From NCBI GenBank assembly GCA_965230275.1, contig CBDDKO010000002.1, positions 2,790,001 to 2,854,000 of the forward strand: a stretch of 64,000 nt of DNA. Direction: 5' to 3'. Positions within the stretch are counted from its first letter, which is position 1; each line of letters starts with the position of its first letter. This document shows, piece after piece, positions 34,387 to 44,907 of the stretch. Position numbers and translations under genes: made by a program. This DNA is from JAJRRS01 sp965230275. Lineage in GTDB: Bacteria; Planctomycetota; Phycisphaerae; Phycisphaerales; Phycisphaeraceae. The notes beneath the pieces are model-generated. The model ran no database searches. It was not told where the DNA came from and was given only the letters and a program-made list of their open reading frames with translations.

Positions 34387-34845
34387 TCAGTCCACCACTT
34401 GCGCCGCTTCGTCCACCTGTTTGGACGCCATCTCCATCCACGCCTCGGCGAACTGGGCGTTGGCTTTGAGCGTCGATTGGACGTTGTCGCGCATGGTGTT
34501 CAGGGACGATTCCCAGAGCTCGTTGAGCTTCTGCTGCGCGGCCTCGATCGAGTCGGCCTGGCCAACCGCGAAGGCTTTGTTGAGCAGTTCGATGCTCTCC
34601 TGCGTGCTCTTCTCCATGTGCTGGAGCGTGGCTTCGGCGTTCTTCTGCCACTGGCGGATCGTCTCGGCCATGGCTTCGCGCGGCTGCTTGGTCCAGTCCG
34701 CCTGGCCGTTGACCGACTTCACCTGGTCCGACCACCAGCCGGAGACGTCTTCCTGCAGCTTCAGTCCGGTCTTCATCGTCTTGAAGTAGGTCTGCCCTGC
34801 TTCGTCCAGCAACTCGATCATCCGGTCGTGAGCATTACCTGGCAT
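34387..34845 (-). CDS. Phasin family protein
   Basis: 152 residues, entirely helical and amphipathic, with the phasin-like repeat of Gln/Asn/Ala heptads (AETIRQWQKNAEATLQHMEKSTQESIELLNKAFAVGQADSIEAAQQKLNELW). Phasins coat polyhydroxyalkanoate granules. First gene of the minus-strand pha operon, 155 bases upstream of phaA. The region before it (34846-35075) has clear inverted repeats and a PhaR gene behind it, consistent with PhaR control. Confidence 0.78.
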   Translation of the reverse strand: MPGNAHDRMIELLDEAGQTYFKTMKTGLKLQEDVSGWWSDQVKSVNGQADWTKQPREAMAETIRQWQKNAEATLQHMEKSTQESIELLNKAFAVGQADSIEAAQQKLNELWESSLNTMRDNVQSTLKANAQFAEAWMEMASKQVDEAAQVVD

Positions 34846-34958
34846 TGCGCACCTTCCTTTCCTGTCGTGTTGAGGCGATTGCCTGATCTTCTTGAATCCC
34901 GCGCCGTCGAACGAACGATTATCAGACTACCCAGTTTGAATACGGAACGCAAGGGAAA

Positions 34959-35023
34959 TTTTGCGTATGCACAAAAGATTAATCGAATAGCGATTAGTTA
35001 TAGAAACAACTATAATAGTTGTT
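34959..35023. promoter_or_regulatory. Operator cluster upstream of the phasin gene
   Basis: Three inverted repeats in 65 A/T-rich bases: TTTTGCG-TATG-CACAAAA (34959-34976, imperfect), TAATCG-N5-CGATTA (34980-34996) and a perfect 9-bp palindrome AACAACTAT-A-ATAGTTGTT (35005-35023). On the minus strand the last contains TATTAT/TATAGT words usable as a -10. Related TGTGCAAAA words occur at 35063-35071 and at 35747-35755 in the phaR-phaB gap. PhaR is the obvious candidate to bind some of them. Confidence 0.55.
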
Positions 35024-35075
35024 ATTTAGTCCCACGCGGGTCCGGTTTTGATGTGTATTGCGTGTGCAAAAAACT

Positions 35076-35654
35076 TCAAGCGTCGTTGGATTCGGTCTTT
35101 ACAAGATGGCTTTGCAGGGCTTCGAGGCGGTGGTTGAGCTGCTCGATCTTGTTGTGCAGGTCCGGAGGCGGGGTCTGGGAGGATGCGCTTTGGCGGGGCG
35201 CGAACAGGTGCATCGGGGGGAAGGGCATGGCGGGAGACTGGCCGGGGGCGTCGGCGGCTTGGTCGTCGGGCTGGTTCGTGTGCAGCCCCACTGCCTTGCG
35301 GAAGTGTGACTCAAACATCTGCCTGGACGAGAGGAACCAGTCGAAGGCCTGGCTGAAGTAAACCTCCACGAATTCGTGCACGATCGACTCGTTGGACTGG
35401 ATCAGCATATGCAGCATCTGGCTGGGGAACAGGCTGAGTTTCAGGCTGTCCATCTCGAGGATGATCTGGGCGAGGACCCGGCTGGTGATGTCTTCGCCGG
35501 TCTTGGAGTCGGTGACAGAGACTTCGTTGCCGTCGCGGATCAACTGGTGGATCTGTTCGAGGGTGACGTGCCGGCTCTGGGAGGAGTCGTAGTAGCGGCG
35601 GTTGGGGTACTTCTTGATGGCGATAGTCGCTTGCTCGGCCACGGTGTCGGACAT
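35076..35654 (-). CDS. phaR: Polyhydroxyalkanoate synthesis repressor PhaR
   Basis: 192 residues. N-terminal PHB/PHA accumulation regulator DNA-binding domain: IKKYPNRRYYDSSQSRHVTLEQIHQLIRDGNEVSVTDSKTGEDITSRVLAQIILE, followed by the regulator domain (LSLFPSQMLHMLIQSNESIVHEFVEVYFSQAFDWFL) and a Pro/Gln-rich tail with a short coiled coil. PhaR represses phasin genes and itself, and leaves DNA when it binds nascent polymer. Start at the ATG at 35654. Encoded between the phasin and the divergent SDR. Confidence 0.93.
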   Translation of the reverse strand: MSDTVAEQATIAIKKYPNRRYYDSSQSRHVTLEQIHQLIRDGNEVSVTDSKTGEDITSRVLAQIILEMDSLKLSLFPSQMLHMLIQSNESIVHEFVEVYFSQAFDWFLSSRQMFESHFRKAVGLHTNQPDDQAADAPGQSPAMPFPPMHLFAPRQSASSQTPPPDLHNKIEQLNHRLEALQSHLVKTESNDA

Positions 35655-35828
35655 GGGGCAATCCTTGTGCGTGTGCACTAAATATAAAATAAGTCGTCCA
35701 TGATTACTTAATATTAAGCCATAAACGGCCATTCGTCTATGCTGCATGTGCAAAATTGTGGTGGTATTCCTTGTCGGGCGTGGGTATGCTAACCGGTACA
35801 CATCACTCTTTTGACAAGGAGCAGCGCC
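35655..35828. promoter_or_regulatory. Divergent phaR / phaB-like promoter region
   Basis: A/T-rich gap with TGCA-containing candidate operators: GTGCGTGTGCAC (35667-35678) next to the phaR start, and TGCATGTGCA (35743-35752) running into TGTGCAAAA. No gene is visible. The SDR start at 35829 has AAGGAG. Confidence 0.45.
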
Positions 35829-36647
35829 ATGCGGATCGAACAGAGCATCGCGGTCGTCACGGGGGCGGCCAGTGGGATCGGGTTGGCGGTGTCGCAGCGG
35901 CTGGCGGAGTTGGGGGCGAAGGCGGTGGCTATGGTCGACCTGGCTGACGCGGTCACGGCCTCGGCGGATCAGCTGGATCAGGCGCACCCCGGGACGTCGT
36001 TCAAGGCGTGGGTGGGCGACACGACCGACGCCGGCTTCCGGGAGAGTGTGTTCGATGAAGCGGCCGACCAGTTCGGCGGGCCGGTGCGGATCTGTGTGCC
36101 GGCGGCGGGGATCACGCGCGACCGGTTGGCGGCGAAGATTAATAAGGAAACGGGCAAATGCGATCTGTACCCGCTTAAGGATTTTCACCTGGTGCTGGAG
36201 GTGAACCTGGTGGCGCCGGTGTACTGGGCGCTGGAGATGATTGGCCGGCTTGCGGAGCAGCGGCGGGCGCAGGGCTTGAAGGCGTGGTCGCCGGACGAGG
36301 GGGTCCAGGCGGTCGCGGTGATGATCGGCTCGGTGTCGTCACGCGGCAACCGGGGGCAGGTGTCGTACTCGGCGACGAAGGCGGGATTGGTCGGCGCCGC
36401 TTCCACGATCACGCAGGAAGGGATGTTCCACGGCGCGCGGTGCGGGGTGGTGCATCCCGGCTTTACGGATACGCCGATGGTCCGTTCGATGGGCGAGGAA
36501 CTGATCGCGGAACACGTGTTGCCGCACACTCACCTGAAGCGTTTGATCAAGACCGAGGAGATCGCGGATGCGGTCTGCTTCATGATCCAGAACCCGACGG
36601 TCAGCGGGTCGTTGTGGGCGGACGCGGGTTGGCAGCCGACGCCCTGA
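35829..36647 (+). CDS. SDR-family reductase, probable acetoacetyl-CoA reductase role
   Basis: 272 residues: TGAASGIGLAVSQRLAELGAK (NAD(P) site), PAAG in place of NNAG, SVSSRGN with catalytic Ser, YSATKAG with Tyr-x-x-x-Lys. Its place between phaR and a CoA-ligase fusion, opposite phaA, suggests the 3-ketoacyl-CoA reductase step (PhaB) of polyhydroxybutyrate synthesis. However, it has an insert (INKETGKCDLYPLKDFH, residues 105-122) not usual in PhaB, and diverges at the C-terminus, so the substrate is inferred from context only. Confidence 0.82.
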   Translation: MRIEQSIAVVTGAASGIGLAVSQRLAELGAKAVAMVDLADAVTASADQLDQAHPGTSFKAWVGDTTDAGFRESVFDEAADQFGGPVRICVPAAGITRDRLAAKINKETGKCDLYPLKDFHLVLEVNLVAPVYWALEMIGRLAEQRRAQGLKAWSPDEGVQAVAVMIGSVSSRGNRGQVSYSATKAGLVGAASTITQEGMFHGARCGVVHPGFTDTPMVRSMGEELIAEHVLPHTHLKRLIKTEEIADAVCFMIQNPTVSGSLWADAGWQPTP

Positions 36648-36752
36648 TCGGGGGCAACCGGCTGGGTCTGACGGTTGTCGGCGGGCTATGATTCTGCAAG
36701 GGCCGGTAGCAGGGACGGGCCGGCTTTCATCACATCGCATGGGGTTTAACCG

Positions 36753-39485
36753 ATGGCGGTAAGGAACCTCGACAAGCTGTTCCGTCCACACCGGGTGGCG
36801 CTGCTTGGTTGCGCCGGTCCGGACCGGCATCTCGAAGAGGCGGTGCTGCGCAATCTATTAGATGGCGGGTTCCAGGGGGTGATCTACCCGGTGATCCCCG
36901 GGCGCGAATCGATCGCGGGGGTGAGCACTTATCCCAATGCGTTGATGCTGCCGCACGCGGTGGACCTGGCGCTGATCTGTCGGCCGGCGGAGCTGACGCC
37001 GGCGGCGGTGCGCGAGTGCGGGGTGGCGGGCATCCCGAGCGTGCTGATCCTGTCGGCGGGGTTCAGGGAGTCGGATAAGGACAGCGAGGTCTACGAACGG
37101 CAGCTGCGCGAGGCGGTCAAGAACTTCCCGGACATGCGCGTGCTGGGGCCGAACTCGCTTGGGGTGATCAATACGGGGCTAGGGCTGAACGCCAGCCTCA
37201 GCCCGTCGATGCCGCGCAGCGGCCGGCTGACGTTTTTGTCGCAGTCGCGTTCGCTGTCCAGCGCGATCCTTGACCGGGCGGTGGCGAAAGGCGTTCGGCT
37301 GGCGCACTTTGTTTCGCTGGGCACGATGATCAACATCGGGCTGGGCGACATGATCGACTACTTCAGCGGCGACGGGCACACGCGTTCGCTGATCCTGTAC
37401 CTGAACACGGTCAACGAGCCGCGCAACTTCATGTCGGCGGCCCGTGCGTTTGCCCGGCTTAAGCCGATCGTCGCGTACAAGGCGGGTCGGCACATGCAGT
37501 CGGCCCGGGCGACGGCGTCGCACACGGGGAACCTTGTGGCTGAGGACCTTGTGTATGAAGCCGCGTTCCAGCGCGCGGGGATCGTGCGGGCGCTCGAGCT
37601 GGACGACATCTTCGACGTGGCGGAACTGCTTGCCAGTCAGCGCCTGCCCCACGGGCCGAGGCTTGCGATCGTATCCAACTCGGCGGCGGCGGCGGTGGTG
37701 GCTACGGATTGCCTGCTATCGAACCAGGGCGTCCTGGCTGAACTGACAGACCAGACGCTTGAAGGGCTGAATGAGTTGTGCCCCTGCACGCAGCCCGCGA
37801 TGAACCCGGTGACGATTGCTGAGGGCTCGACGCCCGAGTGTTTTGCGAAGGTGACGCGGGTGGTGACGGAGGACAAGAACGTCGATGCGGTCGCGGTGTT
37901 GCTGACGCCGCAGCTGATGGCCGAGCCGACGACCACGGCGAAGCGGTTAGCTGCGATGGCGCAGACGACGTCGAAGCCGGTGCTCGCGGCGTGGATCGGC
38001 GGCCATCGGGTGCGCAAGGGGATCGCGATTCTGAATCAGGCGGGATTGCCGACGCATGGGACGCCGGAGCATGCGGTCCGCGCCTTCATGCACCTGGTTT
38101 CGTATGCGCGCAACCTGGACATGATCTACGAGACGCCGAAAGAGGTGCCGGTCGAATTGAATGTGGATCGGGCGGCGCTGCGGGGGCAGATCCAGGACCT
38201 TGTTGATGCGGGGCAGTTGTCGTTGGACCCGGTGCAGGCGGATAAGTTGCTGACGGGTTACGGCATCCCGGTGTGTCCATCGCATGTGGCGGAGGATCGT
38301 GACGAAGCGGTGCGCTTGGCGGGTGAGTTAGACGGCGAGGCGGTGGCGGTGAAAGCGCTGACGTCGCCGCCGATGATTCACAAGACGGACCACGGCGGCG
38401 TGGTGCTGGACCTGCGCGGGCCGGAGCAGGTGGCGGAGGCGTTTGATCGTGTGGTGGCATCGGTAGCTAAGACGCCGGGCGTGTTGAAGGTGCGTGGCGT
38501 GACGGTGCAGCCGATGGCGAGCCGGGAGGACGTGTTCGAGATGATCCTGGGGGCGAAGAAGGACCCGACTTTCGGGCCGGTGGTGATGATCGGGATGGGC
38601 GGGATCGCGACCGACATCATTCAGGACCGCGCGGTAGGTCTGCCGCCGATCAATGAGCATCTGGCGAGGCACATGATCGAGTCGCTGCGTGCCTGGCCGT
38701 TACTCAAAGGCTACCGCGGTCAGCGCGGGATCAACGTGGATCGGCTGATCGAGGTGTTGATCCGTTTCTCGTATCTGGTTGCGAATCACCCGAAGCTTGC
38801 CGAGATCGAGATCAACCCGTTGATCGTTTCGGAGACGGACGTGCTGGCGCTGGATGCGTCGGTGCAGCTCGATCCGGATTCGCGTGTGCCGGTGGATCGG
38901 CCGTACCAGCACCTGGCGATCAAGCCTTACCCGGAGGAGTATGTTCGGGAGGTCGGGCTGAAGGACGGTTCGCGTATCTGTCTGCGCCCGATCCGGCCGG
39001 AGGATGAGCCGCGGTGGCACGACCTGCTTGCCAAGTGTTCCGATCGGTCGATCCGCAACCGGTTCCGCTCGATGTTCCAGCGGATGTCTCACGACATGGC
39101 GAGCCGGTACTGCTTCATCGACTACGACCGAGAGATCACGCTGGTCGGTGAGGTGACGGTCGGTGATGAAACGCAGTTCGTGGCCGCCGGGGGCTTGGCG
39201 GGCAGTGCCGACCGGCACAACGCGGAGTTCTCGGTTCTCGTGGTCGATCAGTGGCAAGGCAAAGGGCTCGGCGGGACGCTGTTGGATTATTGTCTTGAGA
39301 TTGCTGAGTCGTGGGGATTCGAAGAGGTGCTTGCGGAGACGGACCCGGCGAACCGGCGTATGATCGCGGCGTTCCGCCGGCGGGCTTTCGACATTCAGCC
39401 GTTTGCGCACGATGACGACGCGGTGTACGTCAGCAAGACGATCGCTAAGCGCCGATCGGTGGGGACGGGGACAACACAGACATAA
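36753..39485 (+). CDS. Acyl-CoA synthetase (NDP-forming) fused to GNAT acetyltransferase
   Basis: 910 residues in three parts. Residues 1-460: CoA-binding and ligase domains of the ADP-forming acetyl-CoA synthetase family (VALLGCAG, YPVIPGRESIAGV, GPNSLGVINT, SQSRSLSSAILDRA, TGNLVAEDLVYEAAFQRAGIVR). Residues 470-710: ATP-grasp domain (AVKALTSPPMIHKTDHGGVVLDL). Residues 735-900: GNAT domain (LRPIRPEDEPRWHDLL and VVDQWQGKGLGGTLLDYCLEIAE). This is the layout of Pat/PatZ protein lysine acetyltransferases that control acetyl-CoA synthetase. In H-containing ligases the HTG motif carries a phospho-His; here SHTGNL keeps it, so ligase activity is possible. Confidence 0.92.
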   Translation: MAVRNLDKLFRPHRVALLGCAGPDRHLEEAVLRNLLDGGFQGVIYPVIPGRESIAGVSTYPNALMLPHAVDLALICRPAELTPAAVRECGVAGIPSVLILSAGFRESDKDSEVYERQLREAVKNFPDMRVLGPNSLGVINTGLGLNASLSPSMPRSGRLTFLSQSRSLSSAILDRAVAKGVRLAHFVSLGTMINIGLGDMIDYFSGDGHTRSLILYLNTVNEPRNFMSAARAFARLKPIVAYKAGRHMQSARATASHTGNLVAEDLVYEAAFQRAGIVRALELDDIFDVAELLASQRLPHGPRLAIVSNSAAAAVVATDCLLSNQGVLAELTDQTLEGLNELCPCTQPAMNPVTIAEGSTPECFAKVTRVVTEDKNVDAVAVLLTPQLMAEPTTTAKRLAAMAQTTSKPVLAAWIGGHRVRKGIAILNQAGLPTHGTPEHAVRAFMHLVSYARNLDMIYETPKEVPVELNVDRAALRGQIQDLVDAGQLSLDPVQADKLLTGYGIPVCPSHVAEDRDEAVRLAGELDGEAVAVKALTSPPMIHKTDHGGVVLDLRGPEQVAEAFDRVVASVAKTPGVLKVRGVTVQPMASREDVFEMILGAKKDPTFGPVVMIGMGGIATDIIQDRAVGLPPINEHLARHMIESLRAWPLLKGYRGQRGINVDRLIEVLIRFSYLVANHPKLAEIEINPLIVSETDVLALDASVQLDPDSRVPVDRPYQHLAIKPYPEEYVREVGLKDGSRICLRPIRPEDEPRWHDLLAKCSDRSIRNRFRSMFQRMSHDMASRYCFIDYDREITLVGEVTVGDETQFVAAGGLAGSADRHNAEFSVLVVDQWQGKGLGGTLLDYCLEIAESWGFEEVLAETDPANRRMIAAFRRRAFDIQPFAHDDDAVYVSKTIAKRRSVGTGTTQT

Positions 39486-39525
39486 GGGTTGCGCGGACGT
39501 AGGTCATGTTCTGTATGGCGGCCGA

Positions 39526-41238
<1,713 letters not shown>

Positions 41239-41300
41239 GGGTCGGTTCCGGGTGTGGAGGTTGCGTGTCGGGTCTGGGCACGGCGGCGATCGTCAGAGGA

Positions 41301-41480
41301 TTACCGGCTGCGGACCCACTTGTGTGCGGCGAAGCCGGCGATCACCACGACGATCGACAGGACGACCCAGAACGGGGTGTGGGCGAAGGATTCGGTGGCG
41401 TTGGCGTGTTCGTGACCGGGGTGGGCGAGCACGGGGGCGGAAGCCATCAGTACGAGCAGTGCGGGAAGCAGGCGTGTCAT
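41301..41480 (-). CDS. Small histidine-rich membrane protein in the urease operon
   Basis: A 59-residue frame with GGAG six bases before its ATG at 41480. Residues 1-19 form a signal-like hydrophobic stretch ending APVLA. Then comes an exposed His-rich loop (HPGHEHANATESFAH, four His), one transmembrane helix (VVLSIVVVIAGFAA) and a basic end (HKWVRSR). The His-rich start resembles that of HupE/UreJ nickel permeases but the rest is missing. Sitting between ureAB and ureC, it is plausibly a periplasmic metal (nickel) binding peptide. Seen: frame, ribosome site, His pattern; inferred: nickel role. Confidence 0.65.
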   Translation of the reverse strand: MTRLLPALLVLMASAPVLAHPGHEHANATESFAHTPFWVVLSIVVVIAGFAAHKWVRSR

Positions 41481-41515
41481 CGTGTTCTCCTAAAGGTTAG
41501 ATGAGCATGGATTAG

Positions 41516-42280
41516 TTATGGTTTCGTTGGCAGGTCGGCAAAGCCCAGGTCGCGGATGCGCTGCATGGCTTTGGTTTTATTCTCTTCGGAAACGGGGCCG
41601 AAGGCGACGTTGTTACCGCCCTGGATAATCTGCTGGCCGGCGATCTGAACGAGTGTGACGGTTTTGGGTTCGCCGGGTTCGAAGCGCACGGCCGTGCCGG
41701 CGGGGATATCGAGCCGTTTGCCGTAGGACGCTTCGCGGTCGAAGCGCAGGGCTTTGTTGGTTTCGATGAAGTGGTAATGGCTGCCGACCTGGATCGGCCG
41801 ATCGCCTGTGTTGGTGACTTCGAGTGTGACGGTGTCGCGGCCCGTGTTCAGTTCGATCGTGCCGGCTACGGGATCGCAGGTACCGGGGGCGGCTTCGGTT
41901 GACGCGTTGCCGAAGGCCGACGGGTCGGGCACGGGCAGGTGGCTGCCGTAGAGCGCGAGTGCGAGGTCGCCGTCGTCTGCGGAGATCGGGTGGTGAACGG
42001 TGACGAGTTTGGTGCCGTCGGGGAAGGTGCCTTCGACCTGCACCTCGTGCAGCATTTCGGGCACACCTGGCATGACCTGCCTGCGGCCGAGCAGTTGACG
42101 GCCCATGTCCATGCACTCGGCGACACGTCGGCCGTCCCGGATCAACTCGAGCACCACCGTCGCAATCAACGCGACCGACTCGGGGTGGTTCAGCTTCACG
42201 CCGCGGGCCAGCCGCTTCTGGGCGACGAAGCCGGCGTTGTGAAGCATCAGCTTTTCGATCTCACGGGGTGTCAGGTGCAT
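41516..42280 (-). CDS. ureAB: Urease gamma-beta fusion (UreA-UreB)
   Basis: 254 residues. The gamma part is residues 1-105 (MHLTPREIEKLMLHNAGFVAQKRLARGVKLNHPESVALI...GRQLLGRRQVMPGVPEMLHEVQVEGTFPDGTKLVTVHHPI). A linker of about 30 residues leads to the beta part from about 135 (PVAGTIELNTGRDTVTLEVTNTGDRPIQVGSHYHFIETNKALRFDREASYGKRLDIPAGTAVRFEPGE). Such fusions are known in Helicobacter and some other bacteria, while most bacteria keep two genes. Both halves look complete. With UreC it forms the urease apoenzyme. Confidence 0.95.
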   Translation of the reverse strand: MHLTPREIEKLMLHNAGFVAQKRLARGVKLNHPESVALIATVVLELIRDGRRVAECMDMGRQLLGRRQVMPGVPEMLHEVQVEGTFPDGTKLVTVHHPISADDGDLALALYGSHLPVPDPSAFGNASTEAAPGTCDPVAGTIELNTGRDTVTLEVTNTGDRPIQVGSHYHFIETNKALRFDREASYGKRLDIPAGTAVRFEPGEPKTVTLVQIAGQQIIQGGNNVAFGPVSEENKTKAMQRIRDLGFADLPTKP

Positions 42281-42313
42281 CGGATGACCTTTTCTCCGGG
42301 CATGGCCCGATCG

Positions 42314-43234
42314 TTACCACTTCCGGGTCCAGGGGCAGACGCCCAGCAATGCGGTGAGTTCGCTTAGTTGTCGTCGCAGTTCGGCCGACACGTCCTGCGC
42401 CGAGCCGCCGCCGACACGCAGCACACCGCCCCACGCCATGCCGCTGTAAGCCACCGCGATGTCGGCCTTCGCGTCGATCGGTGTGTCCTGCATCATTGTG
42501 TCAATCGCCTGCCGCATCGGCAAGGTGGCTTGCCCGACGAGGAAGACCGATGCGAGGCAGTTGAATCGGCCGGCTCGGAGTTCGCTGTCGATCGGGCCGT
42601 CGGCATCGTCCAGCAGGACATCGTCGATCGCGACAACCTCGCCATCGATGCGGATTGTGTTTCGGCTTCGGTAGTGCTTGAACGACCAGCGCTCGGTGCT
42701 GCGCGTTTCATCGGTTGTAATCTCGCCCCGGCCGGAGGTCAGCCAGTCGAGCAGGACGAGGCCCGCTTTGCTGTGCAAGTCAAACGTTTGGGTCTGGTCA
42801 TAGATCGCCTCGGCGTAGCAGACCAGAGGGTCGGGCAGCACGGTTAACAAGGCGTTATCCGCTACGTCGGCGGTCATGATTTGCTTTGCGCCTCGGCCGT
42901 CTTGCTGGTGGTAGACCTTGGTCGAGGCCTGCGTGGTGAGGATGGCGTTTGCGCCGTTGCCTACCTTGATGTCCAGCGCGATGGTGTCCCCGGCGACTAA
43001 GCCTCCGCCGTAGCCGCTGGTATAGACCCATGCGGGCATGCCTTTGGAAAAAGCGGCTGATCTTCTCGGGCAGATCAGTTTCAGGGGTGAGGTTGCGCGG
43101 TCGCGCACGACGACCGATCGGCCGTTGACTGATTCAACCCGGACCAGGCCTTGCCCCGCTTGTGGCGCACGCTCAGCCGTGGGCGAGATGGCGCATGGCG
43201 TGCTGGCGGGCTCGGTGGTCATGGTTGTCATCAT
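42314..43234 (-). CDS. ureD: Urease accessory protein UreD
   Basis: 306 residues with UreD/UreH features: GGGLVAGDTIALDIKVGNGANAILTTQASTKVYHQ and LVCYAEAIYDQTQTFDL, and a WLTSGRGEI-type loop. UreD forms the scaffold on urease for delivery of nickel by UreF-UreG. In this strand's order it lies between urtE and ureAB. Start at 43234; several Met codons cluster there (MMTTMTTEP) and the exact one is uncertain. Confidence 0.93.
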   Translation of the reverse strand: MMTTMTTEPASTPCAISPTAERAPQAGQGLVRVESVNGRSVVVRDRATSPLKLICPRRSAAFSKGMPAWVYTSGYGGGLVAGDTIALDIKVGNGANAILTTQASTKVYHQQDGRGAKQIMTADVADNALLTVLPDPLVCYAEAIYDQTQTFDLHSKAGLVLLDWLTSGRGEITTDETRSTERWSFKHYRSRNTIRIDGEVVAIDDVLLDDADGPIDSELRAGRFNCLASVFLVGQATLPMRQAIDTMMQDTPIDAKADIAVAYSGMAWGGVLRVGGGSAQDVSAELRRQLSELTALLGVCPWTRKW

Positions 43235-43279
43235 AACGACTCGTTAGGTGTGCCCTTCTATCCGTGTATGTGATTCTGC

Positions 43280-43987
43280 CTACACGCTCAGGTGCTGGCG
43301 TTCGAGGTCGGCGGTGAGTTGTTCGGTCTCGCCCTGTGCGACGACCGAGCCGCGGTTCATGATGTAGAACCGGTGGCCGAACTCGCGGACGAAGTCGACG
43401 TACTGCTCGACGAGGACGACGGCCATCCCCTTCTCGTGGGTCAGTTGCGTGAGGACCTCGCCGATGCGCTGGATGATGTTCGGCTGGATGCCTTCGGTTG
43501 GTTCGTCGAGGATCAAAACCTTCGGATCGCCGACCATGGCCCGGGCGATCGCGAGTTGTTGTTGCTGGCCACCAGAAAGGTCGCCGCCGTTGCGTTTCAG
43601 GAAGTCCTTGAGGATCGGGAACAACTCGTAAACATCGTCGGGGATTTTTTTCAGGCCGTCGCGCCGGGCCTGCAGTCCGACTTTGAGGTTCTCTTCGACG
43701 GTGAGCTTGGCGAAGATCATCCGGCCCTGAGGGACGTAGCCGATGCCCATCTTCGCGCGATGGCTGGCGGGCTTGCCGATCAGCCTGGTGGGCTCGGTGT
43801 CTTCGTCGATCGTGATGTCGCCGGCCTCGGACTTCAGCAGCCCGACGATGTTGCGCATCAGGGTGGTCTTGCCCACGCCGTTACGCCCCATCACGCATGT
43901 GATCTGCGATTTAGGGAACGACATGTTGACGTCCGTGATCGCCTTGACGCCGCTGTATGAAAAGTTGAGGTCTTTGATCTTAAGCAT
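43280..43987 (-). CDS. urtE: Urea ABC transporter ATP-binding subunit UrtE
   Basis: 235 residues: Walker A GRNGVGKTTLMR, Q loop YVPQGRMIF, signature LSGGQQQQLAIARAM, Walker B VLILDEPTEGIQPNII and the switch His region VLVEQYVDFVREFGHRFYIM. The LivF-like size and its place next to urtD and a urtA/urtBC set identify UrtE. Fifteen bases downstream of urtD, so co-transcribed. Confidence 0.95.
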   Translation of the reverse strand: MLKIKDLNFSYSGVKAITDVNMSFPKSQITCVMGRNGVGKTTLMRNIVGLLKSEAGDITIDEDTEPTRLIGKPASHRAKMGIGYVPQGRMIFAKLTVEENLKVGLQARRDGLKKIPDDVYELFPILKDFLKRNGGDLSGGQQQQLAIARAMVGDPKVLILDEPTEGIQPNIIQRIGEVLTQLTHEKGMAVVLVEQYVDFVREFGHRFYIMNRGSVVAQGETEQLTADLERQHLSV

Positions 43988-44001
43988 GGTGATGCCGGGG
44001 T

Positions 44002-44907
44002 CTATCGTCCGAGGTAGGCCTCGATGACGCGTTGGTCGGCCTGGACTTCGTTGAGCGTGCCCTCGGCGAGGACACGGCCTTCGTTCAGTACGGTGACACG
44101 CGAATCAAGCTGCCGGACGAACTCCATGTCGTGTTCGATGACGATGATCGTGTGCTCTTCTTTTAATTCGGTGAGCAGTTCGGCGGTCAGCGCGGTTTCC
44201 GAATCGGTCAGCCCGGCGGCGGGCTCGTCGACCAATAGCAATTTGGGTTCGGCGAGGATCAGGGAGCTGATCGCGAGCCATTGGCGCTGGCCGTGGCTGA
44301 GGTTCTTGGCGAGCGCGTCTTTGTGGTCGAGCAGGCGGACACGTTTGAGGATCGCTTCGATCCTGTCGGTGTTGGGCGAGGTCAGCCTTCCGCCTGCGGT
44401 GCGCATCCTTGTCCACGCCTTGACCATCGCCATGCCCGCGGGGCCGGAAAGCTGCGGGAGCGTGCGGTAGAGGTGGCGGCCGAGTGTTTCGTCATCACCG
44501 AGCCCGTTGGGCAGGGCCAGCATCATGTTCTCCCAGACGGTCAGGGAGTCGAAGACGTTAGGGATCTGGAACTTTCGGCCGACGCCGCGTTGCGCAATCT
44601 GCGCCTCATCCATACCGTCGATGCGTAGGCCGTCGAAGTAGACCTTGCCGGTCGCCGGGCGCGTCATACCGGAGATGACGTCGCACATGGTGGTCTTGCC
44701 GGCGCCGTTGGGCCCGACGACGACACGTAGTTCGTTGTGGCCGATGCCTAAATCCTCGATGTCCAGCGCGGTGAATCCGTCGAAGACGGCGGTGATGTCT
44801 TCGAGGAACAGCATGTAGCGCTCTTTCCAGAGCTGACTGTTGCGCGGGCCTTCGATGACGTAGTCGTACTGGCGCGGGTCGTGCTCGAGGACCTGGATAT
44901 CCGTCAT
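44002..44907 (-). CDS. urtD: Urea ABC transporter ATP-binding subunit UrtD
   Basis: 301 residues, LivG-like: Walker A GPNGAGKTTMCD, signature NLSHGQRQWLAISSLIL, Walker B LLLVDEPAAGLTDSE, switch VIEHDMEFVR. GRKFQIPNVFDSLTVWENM is characteristic of UrtD. The ATG at 44907 overlaps the urtBC stop by four bases (ATGA), a sign of translational coupling. It has about 45 extra N-terminal residues (LEHDPRQYDYVIEGPRNSQLW) ahead of the ABC domain. Confidence 0.94.
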   Translation of the reverse strand: MTDIQVLEHDPRQYDYVIEGPRNSQLWKERYMLFLEDITAVFDGFTALDIEDLGIGHNELRVVVGPNGAGKTTMCDVISGMTRPATGKVYFDGLRIDGMDEAQIAQRGVGRKFQIPNVFDSLTVWENMMLALPNGLGDDETLGRHLYRTLPQLSGPAGMAMVKAWTRMRTAGGRLTSPNTDRIEAILKRVRLLDHKDALAKNLSHGQRQWLAISSLILAEPKLLLVDEPAAGLTDSETALTAELLTELKEEHTIIVIEHDMEFVRQLDSRVTVLNEGRVLAEGTLNEVQADQRVIEAYLGR

